NCBI RefSeq assembly: GCF_030271515.1 | Contig: NZ_JASCXI010000005.1 | Span: 1-64,000 of the forward strand | DNA: 64,000 nucleotides | Origin: Erythrobacter oryzae | Lineage (GTDB): Bacteria; Pseudomonadota; Alphaproteobacteria; Sphingomonadales; Sphingomonadaceae | Direction of reading: 5' to 3' | Part shown: positions 51,774 through 62,935 of the stretch, piece after piece | Position numbering within the stretch: the stretch's first letter is position 1 | Layout of the letters: each line of letters begins with the position of its first letter | Position numbers and translations under genes: made by a program | The notes under the pieces: model-generated | What the model was told of the DNA's origin: nothing | The model's database searches: none | What the model saw: only the letters and a program-made list of their open reading frames with translations

Positions 51774-53234
51774 ATGTCACGACGGATCGACCCGCGCGGC
51801 CGCAAGGTCAAGATTCTCGCCACCATCGGCCCCGCGAGCCGCTCGCCGGAGATGCTGGAGCGGCTGGTGCGCGCCGGCGCAGATGCCTTCCGCCTCAACA
51901 TGAGCCACGGCAGCCATGCCGATCACGAGCCCGTGGTCGCGGCGATCCGTGCGCTCGAAAAGCAGTTCGCCCGGCCGATCGCGATCCTTGCCGACTTGCA
52001 GGGGCCCAAGCTGCGCGTCGGCACCTTCGCGCAAGGGCAGGCGGTGATCCGCCATTCGGGCCACTTCGTGCTCGACCGGGACGAGACGCCGGGCGACGAG
52101 AATCGCGTCTGCCTGCCGCACCCCGAGCTGTTCGGGATCATGGAGCGCGGCCAGCGCCTGCTCATCAACGATGGCAAGATCCGCCTGAAGGTGCTCGAAG
52201 CGGACGACAGCCGCATCCTGTGCAGCGCCGAAGTCGGCGGGGTGATCTCGGACCGCAAGGGCGTCAACGTGCCCGATGCCGAAGTGCCGATCCCCGCGCT
52301 CACCGAGAAGGACCGCCGCGACCTCGCCTTCGCCACCGATCAGGGGGCGGACTGGATCGCGCTCTCCTTCGTGCAGCGGCCCGAGGACATTGCCGAAGCC
52401 CGCAAGCTCATCGGCACCCACGGCACCGCGATCTGCGCCAAGATCGAGAAGCCCAAGGCGGTCGACCGGCTCGAATCGATCATCGAACTCGCTGACGGGA
52501 TCATGGTCGCGCGCGGGGACCTTGGCGTCGAGCTCGAACCCTACGAGGTGCCGCCGCTCCAGAAGAAGATCGTCAACATGGCGCGCGGCGCGGGCAAGCC
52601 GGTGATCGTGGCGACGCAGATGCTCGAGTCGATGATCGAGGCGCCGACGCCGACCCGCGCCGAGGTGTCGGACGTGGCGAATGCGGTCTATGACGGGGCC
52701 GACGCAGTGATGCTCTCGGCCGAAAGCGCGGCGGGCGCGTGGCCCGAGGAATCGGTCGCGATGATGGACCGGATCGCGGTGCAGGTGGAGCGCGACGAGG
52801 GCTACAAGGCGCGGGTGCGCTTCCTCGAGACACCGCCCGATGCGACCACCTCGGACGCGCTGGCGCATGCCTGCATGACCATCGCCGACACCGTGCCGAT
52901 CAGCGCGATCACGGTATTCACCACCAGCGGCTCGACCGCGCGGCGGGTGGCGCGCGAGCGGCCTGCGACGCCGGTGCTGGTGCTCACCCCCTCGATTCGC
53001 ACCGCGCGCAAGGTCGCGCTGCTGTGGGGCGCGCACGCGGTGGCGACCAAGGACATCGGCAGCTTCGAAGAGATGATCGGCAAGGGCAAGCGCATGGCGC
53101 TGCGGCACAAGGTCGCGGGTGCGGGCGCGAAGCTGATCGTGCTCGCCGGGGTGCCGTTCGGCACGCCGGGCGCGACCAACCTGCTCCACGTGGTGACCGT
53201 GACCGGCGACGAGCTCGACAAGCACAAGGACTGA
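51774..53234 (+). CDS. pyk: Pyruvate kinase
   Basis: A 486-aa glycolytic enzyme converting PEP and ADP to pyruvate and ATP. It shows KILATIGPASRS, RLNMSHGS, ILADLQGPKLRVG, the active-site CAKIEKPKAVDRLESIIELADGIMVARGDLGVE and IVATQMLESMIEAPTPTRAEVSDVANAV. A complete C-terminal regulatory domain follows (FTTSGSTARRVAR; VLTPSIRTARK). ATG 51774 with AGAGGG upstream. Confidence 0.97.
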   Translation: MSRRIDPRGRKVKILATIGPASRSPEMLERLVRAGADAFRLNMSHGSHADHEPVVAAIRALEKQFARPIAILADLQGPKLRVGTFAQGQAVIRHSGHFVLDRDETPGDENRVCLPHPELFGIMERGQRLLINDGKIRLKVLEADDSRILCSAEVGGVISDRKGVNVPDAEVPIPALTEKDRRDLAFATDQGADWIALSFVQRPEDIAEARKLIGTHGTAICAKIEKPKAVDRLESIIELADGIMVARGDLGVELEPYEVPPLQKKIVNMARGAGKPVIVATQMLESMIEAPTPTRAEVSDVANAVYDGADAVMLSAESAAGAWPEESVAMMDRIAVQVERDEGYKARVRFLETPPDATTSDALAHACMTIADTVPISAITVFTTSGSTARRVARERPATPVLVLTPSIRTARKVALLWGAHAVATKDIGSFEEMIGKGKRMALRHKVAGAGAKLIVLAGVPFGTPGATNLLHVVTVTGDELDKHKD

Positions 53235-53257
53235 GGCCCCCGCGCGCCGCGCCTCAG
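53231..53257. terminator. Hairpin holding both stop codons of convergent genes
   Basis: CTGAGGC (53231-53237) and GCCTCAG (53251-53257) pair around a 13-nt GC-rich loop. The pyk stop and the stop of the convergent transporter gene lie in the two arms. No T-tract, so probably a weak bidirectional terminator. Confidence 0.45.
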
Positions 53258-54900
53258 AACGACTGGCTGACCCTGACGTTGATCCGGGGCGTCCTGTCGC
53301 CGGTGTCGTAGCGGTCTTCGGTGAGCGGCACCGCGATCTCGAAATCGAGGTCGAGGTCGCGGGTGATGTCGGTGCGCAGGCCCGCGCCGCTCGACGCGAG
53401 CGTCTCGCTCCCGCGCCCGGCGGCAAGGTTGGTGACCGTGCCCCCATCGGCAAAGGCATAGAGCTGCAGGTTGCGCACCGCGCCCAGCGCGCGCGGCCAG
53501 TCGTAGCGCAGCTCGGCAAGGCCTGCCGCGCCCTCGTCACCCACGGCCTGCGCGAAGTCGTAGCCGCGCAGGAACTGCGTGCCGCCGAGCGAAAAGGTCT
53601 CGCCGATCAGCAGCGGGGCGGTGGAGAGCTGGCCGATGCTGGTGAGTTGCAGGCTGACGCGCGGGGCCACCCCGCGGCGCCAGCTGAGCCACCAGCCGAG
53701 CGTGGTGAAATCGGGCTCGGCATCGATGCGCGAGGCGAGCGGGCTGCCGGTCGGGGTAGCGCCGAAGGTGGGGACCCCCTGGCTCGCGGTCAGGCGGCCC
53801 TGGAGGTTGCCGCCGGCGAGCGGGGCGAAGCCGTAGAAGCCCAGCCGCACCAGCGCGATCCGGTCGTGGCGGGCAAGCGTGCCGAAGCTGTCCTGCGACA
53901 GGTTCTGCAATTCGGCGCTGGTCTCGAGCCACAGGCTGCGCTTCTGGGTGCGCATCAGCGGGTGGCGGATGCGGATGCCGCCCTGCCACGATTCGCCCTG
54001 CAACTCGCGGCCCGCGAGATAGGCGCCCGGTTCGGTGCGCGAATAGGAGCCGAAAGCGCCCACCGTGGTGCCCCGATCGTTGATGACCACCGAATAGCGC
54101 GCGCTGACAAAGGCGAGCTCCTCGGGATCGAGCGGGGTCGCCAAGAAGCTGAGATCCACCCGGTCGCGGGGCGAAATCAGCCCGTTGGCGTCAAGATCGA
54201 TCCGCGCCCGGATCGGCCCCAGCGGCTTGGTGCCGTCGGTGGTGGCGAGCACAGTGCCGCCGAAATCGCTGCGCCGCGCGTCGACCACGAGAATGCGGCG
54301 TTCGCCGTCGCGGTCGAAGCGGGTCGAGCGGATCCACACCCCCGGCAGGTCGTCGGCCAGCAGCACTTCGCGCTGGAGCGCGGCGAGGGTGACGGGGCGG
54401 CCGGTGGTCAGCCGTTCGAGCTGACGGCGGATCGCGGGATCGTCGGAGCCTTCGACCCGCACCCCGTCGATCCGGCCTTCCTCGATCCGCACCCGCAGCA
54501 TCCCGCCGATGAGCGTCTGTTCGGGGATCCATGCGGTGGCGAGGACATAGCCCGCCTCGCGCGCGCGGGCGGCAATGGCGTCGGTCAGGCGGCCGAGTTC
54601 GGCACGGTCGAGCGGGCGTCCGGCGAAGGGTTCGACCACCGGCGCGAAATCGGCTTGCCGCATCGCCACGAGGCCATCGACCACGATCGCGCCGACATCG
54701 AGCACCGGGCCGCCGGTCGGAGCGAGCGGGGTGTCGAGCACCGGCAGCACCTCGATGCGCACCTGATCGTCGGCGGGCAGGGTCTGGTCGTCGCGGGCTG
54801 CCTGGGTCTGGGGATTGGTGCGGTCGAGCACGTCCTGCGCCGCCAGCGGCCCAGCCGCCAGCGCCGTGATCGCGCACCCCCACAGATTAACCCGCCGCAA
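53254..54900 (-). CDS. Two-partner-secretion outer-membrane transporter (ShlB/FhaC/HecB family)
   Basis: A 548-aa Omp85-superfamily protein. After a signal peptide come a Pro-rich stretch, two POTRA domains (from LDVGAIVVDGL to RSTRFDRDGERRILVVDARR) and a 16-strand barrel. LGGTQFLRGYDFAQAVGDEGAAGLAEL is the conserved L6-type motif with its RGY, and the protein ends in an aromatic residue (VSQSF). It should export a TpsA-type partner. No filamentous haemagglutinin-like partner is visible nearby. Start is TTG at 54900. Divergent from the FecR-domain gene, with 145 bp between. Confidence 0.88.
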   Translation of the reverse strand: MRRVNLWGCAITALAAGPLAAQDVLDRTNPQTQAARDDQTLPADDQVRIEVLPVLDTPLAPTGGPVLDVGAIVVDGLVAMRQADFAPVVEPFAGRPLDRAELGRLTDAIAARAREAGYVLATAWIPEQTLIGGMLRVRIEEGRIDGVRVEGSDDPAIRRQLERLTTGRPVTLAALQREVLLADDLPGVWIRSTRFDRDGERRILVVDARRSDFGGTVLATTDGTKPLGPIRARIDLDANGLISPRDRVDLSFLATPLDPEELAFVSARYSVVINDRGTTVGAFGSYSRTEPGAYLAGRELQGESWQGGIRIRHPLMRTQKRSLWLETSAELQNLSQDSFGTLARHDRIALVRLGFYGFAPLAGGNLQGRLTASQGVPTFGATPTGSPLASRIDAEPDFTTLGWWLSWRRGVAPRVSLQLTSIGQLSTAPLLIGETFSLGGTQFLRGYDFAQAVGDEGAAGLAELRYDWPRALGAVRNLQLYAFADGGTVTNLAAGRGSETLASSGAGLRTDITRDLDLDFEIAVPLTEDRYDTGDRTPRINVRVSQSF

Positions 54901-55045
54901 GATTGGGACAGCCCTTTCGATCGAGAAAGAGCCTCTCCCCTACATTTCAAAGGTTAACCGAGTCTCAGCCGCATAATTTTTTAACCAACTCCGTAAACGG
55001 CAAATCCGCAGGTCCCGGGATAAGGGCGAAAGTCGGAGAACCCCT

Positions 55046-56650
<1,605 letters not shown>

Positions 56651-56670
56651 GCGGATCGGCCGCCGCGACC

Positions 56671-59034
56671 ATGCGCTTCCTGCGCCGCATCCTCACCCGC
56701 TGCCGCGACGCGCTGCGATCGGATAGCTGGCGCATCGGCGCGCTGATGGTCGCCGCGCTCGCAGTGCCGGTCTCGGCCGCCGCGCTGACCGGGGTCTTCC
56801 GCAGCACCGAAAACCGCCTCGGCGAATTCACCTTCGCGCTCTTCGGCCACGCGGCGAGCGGGCAGGTCCACGTGGTCGAGATGGACGCCGCCAGCATGGC
56901 CGCGATCCGCCGCTACCCGTGGCCGCGCGACCATTTCGCCGACGTCGTGCGCAATCTCGACGCTGCGGGCGCGCGCTCGATCAGCTTCGACGTCGACTTC
57001 TCGAGCCCCGCCGACCAGGCCGGCGATGCTGCCTTCGGCGCTGCGATCGCCGCAGCCAGAGCCCCGGTCGCCCTGCCGACCTTCGCGCAGGCCGCCGGAT
57101 TCGATGACAAGCGCCAGCTCGATTCGCTCCCGATCCCGGTGCTGCGCGAACACGCCCAGCTCGCCTCGGTCTCGGTCGCGCCCGATCCCGACGGCTATGT
57201 CCGCCGCCTGCCGTTCGGCACGGTGACGAGCGCCACCCCGCGCCCCTCGCTCGCCGCGACCGTTGCCGGGCGCAGCGGATCGGTGGGGGCCGACTTCCCG
57301 ATCGACTTCGCGATCGATCCCGACACCATCCCGCGCTCCAGCTTCATCGCCGTTGAACGCGGGATGTTCCCGAAAGGCAGCTTCGCGGGCAAGGACGTGA
57401 TCATCGGCGCGACCGCAATCGAGCTGGGCGACCGCTATGCGGTGCCCGGCCACGGGGTGATCCCGGGAGTGGTCATCCAGGCGCTGGGGGCCGAGACACT
57501 CCTCAACGGCGTGCCGGTCTACGGCTCGTGGTCGCTGCCGCTGTTGTTGGCCAGCGTTCTTGCGCTGGCGATCCTTGCTGCCGGAAGCCGCCGCGCGGTG
57601 ATGCTGCGCACCGGCCTTGCGGCGTTGGTGCTGGTCGCGGCCTGGATGGGTGCGCGGGTGGGCCTTTCCGTGTGGTTCGAGATCGTCCCGGCGCTGGTCC
57701 AGCTGCTGGCAGCCGGCGTGGTTCGCTACCTCGTGCTCGCCCATCGCTTTGCCGAGGCGCGGCGGCGGATCGATCCCGCCTCGGGCCTGCCCAACCGCAC
57801 CGCCTTCGAATCGCGCGATGCCCGGCCGGCCGATCGCTTCGTCATCGCCGCGCAGATCGACGATTTCGACGCGCTCAAGCTGACGATGGAGCGCGACAGC
57901 CTCGGCACGCTGCTGCGGCGCATCGCCGAGCGCCTCAAGGTCGCGAGCGGCGTGCCCGCGATCTACCACAGCGAGGATCGCACCTTGGTGTGGCTCTCGC
58001 CGCTGCCGATCGACGAGCTCGAATCCCAGCTCGCCGGTCTGCGCGCCCTGATGCGCAGCCCCTTCGAGCTGGGCGGCCAGAGGTTTGCCGTGTCGCTGAC
58101 CTTCGGGGTCGCCGATGCCGACATGGCCGATCCCGCCGCGCTCGCCGCCCATGCCGCGAGCCAGGCCAAGCGCGCCGGCAAATTCTGGCGGCTCCACACT
58201 GTCGAAGCGGGCGAAACGATCAGCCGCGAGCTTTCGCTGCTCGGCGATCTCGACGATGCGCTGAGGAACGGCGGCATCGCGGTGCTCTACCAGCCCAAGC
58301 TCAACCTCGTTACGCGCCGGATCGATTCGGTCGAGGCGCTGGTGCGCTGGAACCACCCGGAACGCGGGATGCTGCCGCCTGACTGCTTCATCCCGCTGTT
58401 CGAGGAGCGCGGGCGGCTCGACGAGCTGACGCTGGCGGTGATCGCGCAGGCGCTGGCCGACGCGCAAGGCTGGCGCGCGCGCGGGCTCGCCATCGGGGTG
58501 GCGGTCAATATCTCGGCCGCGCTGCTGACCGTCGAGGCCTTCGAGACCCGCGCGCTGGCGCTGGTCGCCAAGGCCGGGCCTGCTGCGGGCCAGGTCACCT
58601 TCGAGGTCACCGAGAGCGCGCAGTTCGAGGATATGGACCGCGCCATCGCCGCGCTCGAGCGCTTCCGCACGGCGGGCATCCGCATCTCGATGGACGATTA
58701 CGGCACCGGCCAGTCGGCGCTCAACTACCTCAAGCTGCTGCCCCTGTCGGAGCTGAAGATCGACCGCATGTTCGTGGCGCAGGCCCATGTCGACAAGGGC
58801 GATGCGATGCTGGTGCGATCGACCGTGCAGCTGGCGCACGAGCTGGGCATCAAGGTCGTGGCCGAAGGGATCGAGGAGGGCGAGTGCCTCGAGTTCCTCG
58901 GCCGGATCGGCTGCGACCATGCGCAGGGCTATTTCGTCGGCCGCCCGCTCCCGGCCGCCGACCTTGCCGCGCTGGCGGCGGCGACCGACGCTGCTGCGGA
59001 GGCCGCGGCCCCGGTTCGCCTCAGGGTCGCCTGA
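56671..59034 (+). CDS. CHASE2-EAL cyclic-di-GMP phosphodiesterase
   Basis: A 787-aa membrane protein. An N-terminal helix is followed by a periplasmic CHASE2 sensor domain (HVVEMDAASMAAIRRYPWPRDHFADVV; SISFDVDFS; DVIIGATAIELGDRY), then three membrane helices near residues 290-360. A degenerate GGDEF region (PASGLPNRTAFES; no GGDEF loop) and an intact EAL domain come next (DSVEALVRWNHP, VNISAALL, FEVTES, MDDYGTGQSALNYLK, KVVAEGIE). The EAL catalytic residues are present, so c-di-GMP hydrolysis is expected. CHASE2 and FecR domains often co-occur; here they lie 20 bp apart, suggesting the FecR protein feeds the sensor. Confidence 0.92.
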   Translation: MRFLRRILTRCRDALRSDSWRIGALMVAALAVPVSAAALTGVFRSTENRLGEFTFALFGHAASGQVHVVEMDAASMAAIRRYPWPRDHFADVVRNLDAAGARSISFDVDFSSPADQAGDAAFGAAIAAARAPVALPTFAQAAGFDDKRQLDSLPIPVLREHAQLASVSVAPDPDGYVRRLPFGTVTSATPRPSLAATVAGRSGSVGADFPIDFAIDPDTIPRSSFIAVERGMFPKGSFAGKDVIIGATAIELGDRYAVPGHGVIPGVVIQALGAETLLNGVPVYGSWSLPLLLASVLALAILAAGSRRAVMLRTGLAALVLVAAWMGARVGLSVWFEIVPALVQLLAAGVVRYLVLAHRFAEARRRIDPASGLPNRTAFESRDARPADRFVIAAQIDDFDALKLTMERDSLGTLLRRIAERLKVASGVPAIYHSEDRTLVWLSPLPIDELESQLAGLRALMRSPFELGGQRFAVSLTFGVADADMADPAALAAHAASQAKRAGKFWRLHTVEAGETISRELSLLGDLDDALRNGGIAVLYQPKLNLVTRRIDSVEALVRWNHPERGMLPPDCFIPLFEERGRLDELTLAVIAQALADAQGWRARGLAIGVAVNISAALLTVEAFETRALALVAKAGPAAGQVTFEVTESAQFEDMDRAIAALERFRTAGIRISMDDYGTGQSALNYLKLLPLSELKIDRMFVAQAHVDKGDAMLVRSTVQLAHELGIKVVAEGIEEGECLEFLGRIGCDHAQGYFVGRPLPAADLAALAAATDAAAEAAAPVRLRVA

Positions 59035-59112
59035 CCTTCTCATCCTCGCATCGGCCTGTTAGGCTGCCTCCAGCACGACGCTGCGCAAAGCGGCGCGGCA
59101 GAGGAGGAGCGG

Positions 59113-59403
59113 ATGAAACACATCTTGATCGCAGCGCTCGCGGCAGCGGGGCTCGCGGGATGCGCCACCACCGGCAGCGCGCCCGATCAGGCGGCGGCGA
59201 TGACCTGCAAGGCCGATCCCGCGCAATATCACATCGGCCATGACGCGACGCAGGCGATGGGGACCGCGATCCTCAAGGACTCGGGTGCGCGCACGCTCCG
59301 GTGGGGCCCGCCGAACAGCGCGTGGACGATGGACTACCGCGAAGACCGCGTGAACGTGCGCTACGACGACAAAATGAAGATCACGGGCATCAGCTGCGGA
59401 TAA
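59113..59403 (+). CDS. I78-family peptidase inhibitor-like lipoprotein
   Basis: A 96-aa protein with lipobox LAGC and a short mature domain of the I78 (potato-inhibitor-like) family: CKADPAQYHIGHDATQAM, RTLRWGPPNSAWTMDYREDRVNVRYDD and a C-terminal ITGISCG. The two Cys may pair. Family members inhibit serine proteases, probably protecting the envelope. GAGGAGGAG precedes ATG 59113. Its stop overlaps the next start (TAATG). Confidence 0.85.
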   Translation: MKHILIAALAAAGLAGCATTGSAPDQAAAMTCKADPAQYHIGHDATQAMGTAILKDSGARTLRWGPPNSAWTMDYREDRVNVRYDDKMKITGISCG

Positions 59404-59789
59404 TGACACGCCAGCGGACCACTTCCGGCTCACCGTTCGAGGCGACCTTCGGCTTTGCGCGCGCGGTGCGCGAAGGCAACCGCATCATCGTCGCGGGCAC
59501 CGGCCCGGTCGAGCCCGATGGCTCCACCACGCCCGGTGGCGCGGCCGAGCAGGCGGCGCGCTGCTGCACGATCATCGTCGCGGCGATCGAGGCGCTGGGC
59601 GGCTCGGCGGCAGACGTGGTGCGCACCCGGATGCTGCTCACCGATCCGGCCGACCAGGATGCGGTCGGCGCGGTCCATGCGCGGTTCTTCGCCGAGGCCA
59701 AGCCCGCCGCGACGATGGCAGGGGTGGCATGGCTGTGCCGCCCCGAATGGCGGGTCGAGATCGAGGCCGAAGCGGTGATCCCCGGCTGA
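59403..59789 (+). CDS. RidA/YjgF/YER057c family protein
   Basis: A 128-aa member of the Rid family: ARAVREGNRIIVAGTGPVEPDG, DVVRTRMLLTD, and a final PEWRVEIEAEAVIP. Family members hydrolyse reactive imines or enamines. The key Arg of true RidA lies in VVRTRM, but the downstream block is diverged, so deaminase activity is not certain. Overlaps neighbours at both ends (TAATG, TGATG). Confidence 0.87.
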   Translation: MTRQRTTSGSPFEATFGFARAVREGNRIIVAGTGPVEPDGSTTPGGAAEQAARCCTIIVAAIEALGGSAADVVRTRMLLTDPADQDAVGAVHARFFAEAKPAATMAGVAWLCRPEWRVEIEAEAVIPG

Positions 59790-60388
59790 TGAAGCGTGCG
59801 GGGGCCTATCTAGCGGCGGTGATCGCGGGCCTCGCGCTCGGGCTGGGTAGCGCGCTGTGGCTGGCGGGGCTGTGGCCGGCGCGCGGCACCATGGCTTTCG
59901 GCGATGTCGATGTCGGCGGCTGGCGCAGCGACTTCGCGGTCGGGTCAGAGGCCGCCGATCCCTACACCCGCGCCCGCGTCGCCCGCCACGGCCTGCTGGC
60001 GCTCGCCAAGACTGAGGCAGTCTATTTCACCCGCGCCACCGACGATACGGGCGCGCCATTGCGCGAAGCCTGCACCTATCGCCTGTCGGGCGACCCGATG
60101 CCGGCCGGATGGTGGTCGGTGACGCTTTATGACGGGCAGAGCATGCTTCCCGCCAACACCGATGGCGCGCTGAGCATCAATGCCGAGCGGGCCGGGGGCG
60201 GGGCGTGGTCCGCGGTGATCGCGCCCAAGCGCCCGGCAGACGGCGGGCTGTGGATCTCCAGCCGGGGCGCGGGCACCTTCGACCTGACCCTGAGGCTCTA
60301 CATGCCCGAGGCCGCGCTGCTCACCGATCCCAACGCTGTGCTCAAACCGCCCCGGATCGAGCGCGTCGCGTGCGAGGGCGCGGCATGA
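59789..60388 (+). CDS. DUF1214 domain membrane-anchored protein
   Basis: A 199-aa protein with an N-terminal membrane anchor (YLAAVIAGLALGLGSALWLAGL) and a DUF1214 beta-domain (EAVYFTRATDDTGAPL; YRLSGDPMPAGWWSVTLYDG; LWISSRGAGTFDLTLRLYMPE). DUF1214 and DUF1254 are usually two halves of one protein; here they are adjacent genes joined by ATGA, a split pair. Function unknown. Confidence 0.87.
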   Translation: MKRAGAYLAAVIAGLALGLGSALWLAGLWPARGTMAFGDVDVGGWRSDFAVGSEAADPYTRARVARHGLLALAKTEAVYFTRATDDTGAPLREACTYRLSGDPMPAGWWSVTLYDGQSMLPANTDGALSINAERAGGGAWSAVIAPKRPADGGLWISSRGAGTFDLTLRLYMPEAALLTDPNAVLKPPRIERVACEGAA

Positions 60389-60906
60389 AGCGCTGGGCCG
60401 GGCCGCTGCTGACGCTGCTGGTCACCGCCGTGGCCGTGCACGCGCTCGCGCTCTATCTCGCGCCCGCCGTTATCATGGACCGCGCGATGGCGGCGCTCGA
60501 GGAGAGGGGCGTGGCGCTCCACGCCTTCACCACCCCGCAGCGGGTGACGCCGCAGACGCAGACCGTGGTGCGCTCCTCGCCCGATCTCTATTACGCGCTG
60601 TGCCGCTACGACCTGAGCGATCCAGCCGCGCGGCTTGCGGTAAGGGTGGGCGACTGGCCCGATTACCAGTCGCTCTCATTCTTCGACGCGCGCACCGACA
60701 ATTTCGCGGTTCTGCGCGGCACCGGTCGCCAGATAGAAGTGGACCTTCTCCCGCCCGGGAGCGCCCCGCAAGAGGGTGCGATCGTGAGCCCGACGTCGCG
60801 CGGCGTCATCCTGATCCGCCGCCTCGCGCCCACCGCAGAGCGTTTTGCTGCCGCCGCCGAGGCGGGCAAGGCCGACGCTTGCCGACTGGAGCGTGTCAGC
60901 GGCTGA
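60385..60906 (+). CDS. DUF1254 domain membrane-anchored protein
   Basis: A 173-aa protein with an N-terminal helix (LLTLLVTAVAVHALALYLAP) and a short DUF1254-like domain (TVVRSSPDLYYALCRYDLSD; DWPDYQSLSFFDARTDNFAVL; VILIRRLAP). It overlaps the DUF1214 gene and is presumably its partner in the envelope. Its 3' end overlaps the convergent gene by 11 bp. Confidence 0.83.
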   Translation: MKRWAGPLLTLLVTAVAVHALALYLAPAVIMDRAMAALEERGVALHAFTTPQRVTPQTQTVVRSSPDLYYALCRYDLSDPAARLAVRVGDWPDYQSLSFFDARTDNFAVLRGTGRQIEVDLLPPGSAPQEGAIVSPTSRGVILIRRLAPTAERFAAAAEAGKADACRLERVSG

Positions 60907-61255
60907 TCCGTGCCTCCAACAGCGCAATCAGCGCGTCCAGATCGGCTAGCGCGTCAAGCTCCGTGGCGCTCACCAGCACCTCCGGCTCCTGTCCCGCGCC
61001 ACCGATCAGGATCGCGGGCAGCGGCAGATCGCGGGTATCGAGGGTGTCGCGGAACTCGTCACGATAGAGAAACAGCGCCGGCAACCCCACCCGAGCAAGG
61101 AAGGCAGCCCACGCGGGCCGCTTCGCCACCGCGCCATAGGTCAGCGCGCAAAGCGAACAGGGGTAGGTCGCCGGGCGCACCAGCTTGTGCACCGCGTCGC
61201 GCGCGGCGTTCAGCAGGCCTCCGTCGGCGTTGTATACGAAGATGAGCGTGCGCAT
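60896..61255 (-). CDS. Conserved hypothetical protein with CxxC motif (119 aa)
   Basis: Starts with the beta-strand LIFVYNADGGLLNAARDAVHKL, then YPCSLCALTYG with a Cys pair, and ends in a helix. The CSLC pair could be redox-active or bind metal. Homologues appear in many bacteria without a role known to me. ATG 61255; a much longer open frame on this strand (to 62932) is the shadow of the acyl-CoA dehydrogenase gene. Confidence 0.72.
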   Translation of the reverse strand: MRTLIFVYNADGGLLNAARDAVHKLVRPATYPCSLCALTYGAVAKRPAWAAFLARVGLPALFLYRDEFRDTLDTRDLPLPAILIGGAGQEPEVLVSATELDALADLDALIALLEARISR

Positions 61256-61393
61256 GTGTCCGACCATTCGCCTGATTACGAGGCCGCGCGCGCGCGGGAT
61301 GTGATCGGCATCAACCGCGCCTAGCAATTTTCCGCCCGCCCCGCGCGCCGCCTGCTCTTTTCGCGGCCCCGCAACGCCGCTAGAGCACTCGCC

Positions 61394-62539
61394 ATGCACG
61401 GACAATTCCAACTCACCGACGACCAGCTGGCCATTCAGGAGGTCGCGCAGCGCTTCACCGCCGACCGCATCACGCCCTTCGCGGCCGAGTGGGACGAGAA
61501 GCACATCTTCCCCAAGGACGTCATCAAGGAGAGCGCCCAGCTCGGCTTCGGGGCGATCTATGTTTCCGAAGAATCGGGCGGAATCGGCCTCGGACGGCTC
61601 GAGGCAGCGCTGATCATGGAGGCGATGGCCTATGGCTGCCCCTCTACATCCGCCTTCATCTCGATCCACAACATGGCCGCATGGATGATCGACCAGTTCG
61701 GCGGGGCCGAGGTCAAGGCGAAGTATCTGCCCGACCTCGTCACGATGGAGAAGATCGCGAGCTACGCCCTGACCGAGCCCGGCAGCGGATCGGACGCGGC
61801 GGCGCTCAAGACCAGCGCGCGGCTCGACGGCGACCACTATGTGCTGAACGGCACAAAGCAGTTCATCTCGGGCGGCGGCGTCAACGACGTCTACGTCACG
61901 ATGGTCCGCACCAGCGACCACAAGACCAAGGGTATCACCTGCCTCGTCATCGACAAGGACACCCCCGGCGTCAGCTTCGGCGCGCCGGAGAAGAAGCTCG
62001 GCTGGAACGCCTCGCCCACCGCACAGGTGATCTTCGAGGATGCGCGCGTGCCCGTCGCCAACCGCGTCGGCGACGAGGGCGAGGGCTTCCGCTTTGCCAT
62101 GATGGGCCTTGATGGCGGCCGCCTCAATATCGGCGCCTGCTCGCTGGGCGGCGCGCAGCGGTGCCTCGACGAGGCGATCGCCTACACCAGGGATCGCAAG
62201 CAGTTCGACCAGCCGGTCGCCGATTTCCAGAACACCCAGTTCATGCTCGCCGACATGGCGACCGATCTCGAAGCCGCGCGCGCGCTGCTTTACCTCGCCG
62301 CCGCCAAGGTCACCGACAATGCCCCCGACAAGTCGCGCTTCTCGGCGATGGCCAAGCGGCTGGCGACCGACAGCGGCTCGAAGATCGTCAACGACGCGCT
62401 GCAATTGTTCGGCGGCTATGGCTACTTGAGGGATTATCCCATCGAACGCTTCTGGCGCGACCTGCGCGTGCACTCGATCCTCGAGGGCACCAACCAGGTG
62501 ATGCGCATGATCGTGGGCCGCGACCTGCTGCGGCAGTAA
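61394..62539 (+). CDS. Acyl-CoA dehydrogenase, probably isobutyryl-CoA dehydrogenase
   Basis: A 381-aa FAD enzyme. Family blocks are YALTEPGSGSDAAALKTSA, WNASPTAQVIFEDARVP, QFDQPVADFQNTQFMLADMATDLEAAR and QLFGGYGYLRDYPIERFWRDLRVHSILEGTNQVMRMI, where the catalytic Glu lies in the LEGTN region. The sequence resembles the isobutyryl-CoA dehydrogenase branch of valine breakdown, and the downstream 3-hydroxyisobutyryl-CoA hydrolase supports this. First gene of a tightly packed operon. Confidence 0.93.
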   Translation: MHGQFQLTDDQLAIQEVAQRFTADRITPFAAEWDEKHIFPKDVIKESAQLGFGAIYVSEESGGIGLGRLEAALIMEAMAYGCPSTSAFISIHNMAAWMIDQFGGAEVKAKYLPDLVTMEKIASYALTEPGSGSDAAALKTSARLDGDHYVLNGTKQFISGGGVNDVYVTMVRTSDHKTKGITCLVIDKDTPGVSFGAPEKKLGWNASPTAQVIFEDARVPVANRVGDEGEGFRFAMMGLDGGRLNIGACSLGGAQRCLDEAIAYTRDRKQFDQPVADFQNTQFMLADMATDLEAARALLYLAAAKVTDNAPDKSRFSAMAKRLATDSGSKIVNDALQLFGGYGYLRDYPIERFWRDLRVHSILEGTNQVMRMIVGRDLLRQ

Positions 62540-62935
62540 ATGGGCACCCGGCTCGCCCTGACGACATTGGTGGTGCCCGATTACGACGCCGGGATCGCCT
62601 TCTGTGTCGATGCGCTCGGCTTCGACCTGATCGAGGACAGCGACATGGGCGGGGGCAAGCGCTGGGTAGTGGTCGGCGGCACGGAGGGGGGCCGCCTGCT
62701 GCTTGCCAAACCCGCTACGCCCGCGCAGAGCGCCGCCATCGGCAACCAGACCGGCGGGCGGGTGGGCTTTTTCGCCCATACCGACGATTTCGCAGGGGCC
62801 CATGCACGGCTCGTCGACGCTGGCGTGAATTTCCATGAAGAACCGCGCCACGAAAGCTATGGCACGGTAGCGGTGTTCAGCGATCCCTTCGGCAATCGCT
62901 GGGACCTCATCGAACCGAAAGTACAGGGGCAATGA
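62540..62935 (+). CDS. VOC-family glyoxalase/dioxygenase-fold protein
   Basis: A 131-aa protein with paired beta-alpha-beta-beta-beta modules: LTTLVVPDYDAGIAFCVDALGFDLIED and GRVGFFAHTDDFAGAHARLVDAGV, ending with SYGTVAVFSDPFGNRWDLIEPK. The first metal-ligand position (normally His) is Leu/Thr-like, so metal binding is not assured. ATG directly follows the dehydrogenase stop, and its own stop overlaps the next ATG (ATGA). Confidence 0.88.
   Translation: MGTRLALTTLVVPDYDAGIAFCVDALGFDLIEDSDMGGGKRWVVVGGTEGGRLLLAKPATPAQSAAIGNQTGGRVGFFAHTDDFAGAHARLVDAGVNFHEEPRHESYGTVAVFSDPFGNRWDLIEPKVQGQ

Noticed and set aside
60896-62932. 678-aa minus-strand open frame
   Set aside because: Only the last 119 residues look like a real protein; the rest is the complement of the acyl-CoA dehydrogenase and VOC genes.
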